Below are positions 62,359 to 64,000 of a DNA stretch of 64,000 nt, one piece after another. This stretch comes from Plasmodiophora brassicae (taxonomy: Eukaryota; Endomyxa: Phytomyxea; Phytomyxea; Plasmodiophorida), in NCBI GenBank assembly GCA_036867785.1, contig CP145412.1:1488001-1552000 (forward strand), read 5' to 3'. A program made the position numbers and the translations under genes. Numbering within the stretch: position 1 is the stretch's first letter; each line of letters starts with the position of its first letter. The notes beneath the pieces are model-generated. The model saw only the letters and a program-made list of their open reading frames with translations. It did no database searches and had not been told where the DNA came from.

Positions 62359-64000
62359 ATGCTGCCCGTCCGGATACGCGGCGTGCGACGACGCGAACCC
62401 GGACGCTCCTGGCGCCGCTGGGCGATTCCGGCGGCGTTCGCGCTCGTTGCCGCTGCGTCCGCCGCCGTCCTGCTCGTCTATGAGCCCGTGCAGCGCCTTC
62501 CGGTGCGGACCGGCGCCAGCCCGCTGCCGCCGGGCCGCAACCTGTTCTGGGTGGTCCAGGTACTTTGACCTGCGGGCGGCGTGTACAACAGCGTCCTCCC
62601 GGATAAGTGATCGACTGAATAGGTCAGCGACGTCCATATCAGCGCCCTGGTGCCGGAGCGTACCGAACGATTCAGACGGTTCTGCAACGATGTTGTCCGG
62701 TCGTCAATCCGGCCCAGCGCTGTCCTCGTGACTGGTAATCGGCGGGTGGTGTCCTGTGTCATGCGCCTCCTTGTCAACGTGAGCGCGCAGGTGATTTGGT
62801 GGACGGGCAGACCCAGGATGGCGTGTCGAGGCAGAACGTAGTGGAGTGGGAGACGTACCGGGACATTGTCGATTCGGCTGGCATTGCCGGCCTGATCGTG
62901 GACGTCCCGGGCAACCACGATCAGCGCGACGAGCCGTTCGAAGCTGGGCAAATGGCGCATTTCGACCGCTATTCCGTGTCGGGATCGCGCTTATACGAGC
63001 AGGGCCTAACGTTCGACTTTGGTCGGTACCGTGTCGTTGCAGCCGATCTGAATCCCAGGCCGGGCGTTCGGCAACTGTTCAGCTTCTTCGGGGGCATATC
63101 CCGTGCCGACAACGTCGGTATCGTCCCTGCGCTTGCCGAGTACGTGTGCTGATGCCGTCCTGACTGTGCAGGGGGACCTGGAGCAGCGGCTTTCGCTTAA
63201 CAAGGAGTACAACCTGTCGATTGTGATGGGACATTATCCGCTGTCGCTGGTGGATGACTACGAGACGCGGTCGTCCGGGCGCGGGTTTCGACAGGTGTTC
63301 GAGATGTACCCACCCGCGTTGTACGTCTGTGGGCACCTTCACGATGCGTTCGGCAAGGCCTTGTACCGCCGGCATAGCGATGGCATCCACGAGGCCGAGC
63401 TGGCCGACTTCAAGTACAATTCCCGATACAGGTTACGGAATCGTGCACTGGATCACGCTTGCTAGTCAGTGCTAATCGTTCCATAGGATCATTGCTGTCG
63501 ACAATGATGTCTTCTCCTATGCCGACACGGACATCGACGAACATGTCGTCGTCTTGATCACCAACCCGAAACCGTCGTACCAGTTGTCCCCGTTGGAACC
63601 ATGGCACAGGCAGAAGTCATCTAGTATTCGTGTGCTGCTTTTCGTCGTGCCGCCTTGCAGCGCAACGAGGTTCGCCACACATCGTTCTGTCGGCAGCCTT
63701 GCTTGGTACTGATGGGCTCGCAGGTCGGATGTTACCATGCGCGTCCAAATCGATGGCGAGTATCTGCCCTGTACGTAACGTACTGTCCGATCAAGCGCAT
63801 TTCAGTCTAACGCGTCTGGGTTTAGCTAGCGCTCAGCGTCCTCCAAGCGGGCCAGCGGACAGTCCGGTATACGAGTTCAGCTGGTATCCGACATCCTACG
63901 ACAATGGTCTACACGAGATATTCGTTCAAGTCAGGTGTGTGTGTTGGTGTACCGTACCGTGTCCCCCTGCGTCCCGGTTACTGACTGACATCGAAGCACG
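62359..64000 (+). CDS. TMEM62-like metallophosphoesterase, 3' end outside the window
   Basis: ATG at 62359; basic start then one helix (WAIPAAFALVAAASAAVLLVY). Short introns separate FWVVQ, VSDVHISALVPERTERFRRF (first metal-binding Asp-x-His), SAVLVTG and DLVDGQTQDGVSRQNVVEWE, then VDVPGNHDQRDEPFE (GNHD motif, about 62905), FGRYRVVAADLNPRPG, MGHYPLSLVDDY (about 63225) and LYVCGHLHDAFGKAL (GH-x-H motif, about 63325). The order and NYSF/GDWKDNRRYR-like block (ELADFKYNSRYRLR) fit TMEM62 better than generic calcineurin-type enzymes. After the phosphoesterase domain come VVLITNPKPSYQLS and a second domain (VYEFSWYPTSYDNGLHEIF) continuing past 64000. The family is predicted endomembrane; the substrate is unknown. 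Confidence 0.85.

Overview
The window looks like the compact nuclear genome of a unicellular eukaryote. Genes lie close together on both strands and most are split by very short GT-AG introns; those I could place precisely are mostly 50 to 75 nt, often with a CTAAC-like branch site near the 3' end. The proteins are typically eukaryotic: an AP-1 adaptin, ABCA transporter, PIG-L, FAM114, FAM177, TMEM62, presenilin, cyclic-nucleotide-gated channel and an RNA polymerase III-type tRNA gene. Several genes encode proteins with a signal peptide plus a domain that normally acts inside cells (protein kinase, C2H2 zinc finger, U-box). That pattern fits an intracellular parasite such as a plasmodiophorid rhizarian. 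The taxon is inference; no marker in the window proves it.

Layout. 1-3.2 kb: the 3' part of an AP-1 gamma adaptin gene, convergent with a full-size ABCA transporter (3.3-9.6 kb, minus). 10.1-12.5 kb: a four-helix membrane protein and a FAM114-like protein. 12.5-15.6 kb: duplicated, inverted and decayed gene pieces and a broken RING-H2 pair. 15.7-19.3 kb: a large membrane-anchored GH144-type glucanase with ricin-type lectin repeats. 19.7-22.0 kb: a secreted C2H2 protein and a secreted kinase. 22.3-24.7 kb: an F-box/leucine-rich protein whose reading frame continues through a clean intron into a presenilin-like membrane protease; this is the most unusual gene here. 25.1-31.1 kb: an EF-hand protein, a GST and a 2-oxoglutarate/Fe(II) oxygenase. 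31.9-42.7 kb: three paralogous signal-peptide/membrane proteins, two ending in RING-H2 fingers, interleaved with a HECT ligase, PIG-L, a bZIP-like protein and tRNA-Gly(CCC). 43.2-49.2 kb: a type II membrane protein and a two-module cyclic-nucleotide-gated channel with DEP and PH domains. 49.7-51.1 kb: a Copia remnant and a head-to-head pair of near-identical small genes. 52.3-54.2 kb: a secreted U-box protein with two 122-residue repeats. 55.5-64 kb: FAM177-like protein, a polytopic membrane protein, a P2C-type cation ATPase, a small single-pass protein and a TMEM62-like phosphoesterase that runs off the window.

Common threads. Ubiquitin-ligase domains of four kinds (F-box, RING-H2, HECT, U-box) occur within about 40 kb, several on membrane or secreted proteins. 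Trafficking and membrane housekeeping (AP-1, FAM114, FAM177, PIG-L, ABCA, P-type ATPase, channel) make up most of the rest.

Limits. Gene models were built by eye from splice sites and family alignments remembered by pattern. Where I give exact intron positions, I checked that the reading frame is kept. Other multi-exon models are approximate inside their outer limits.
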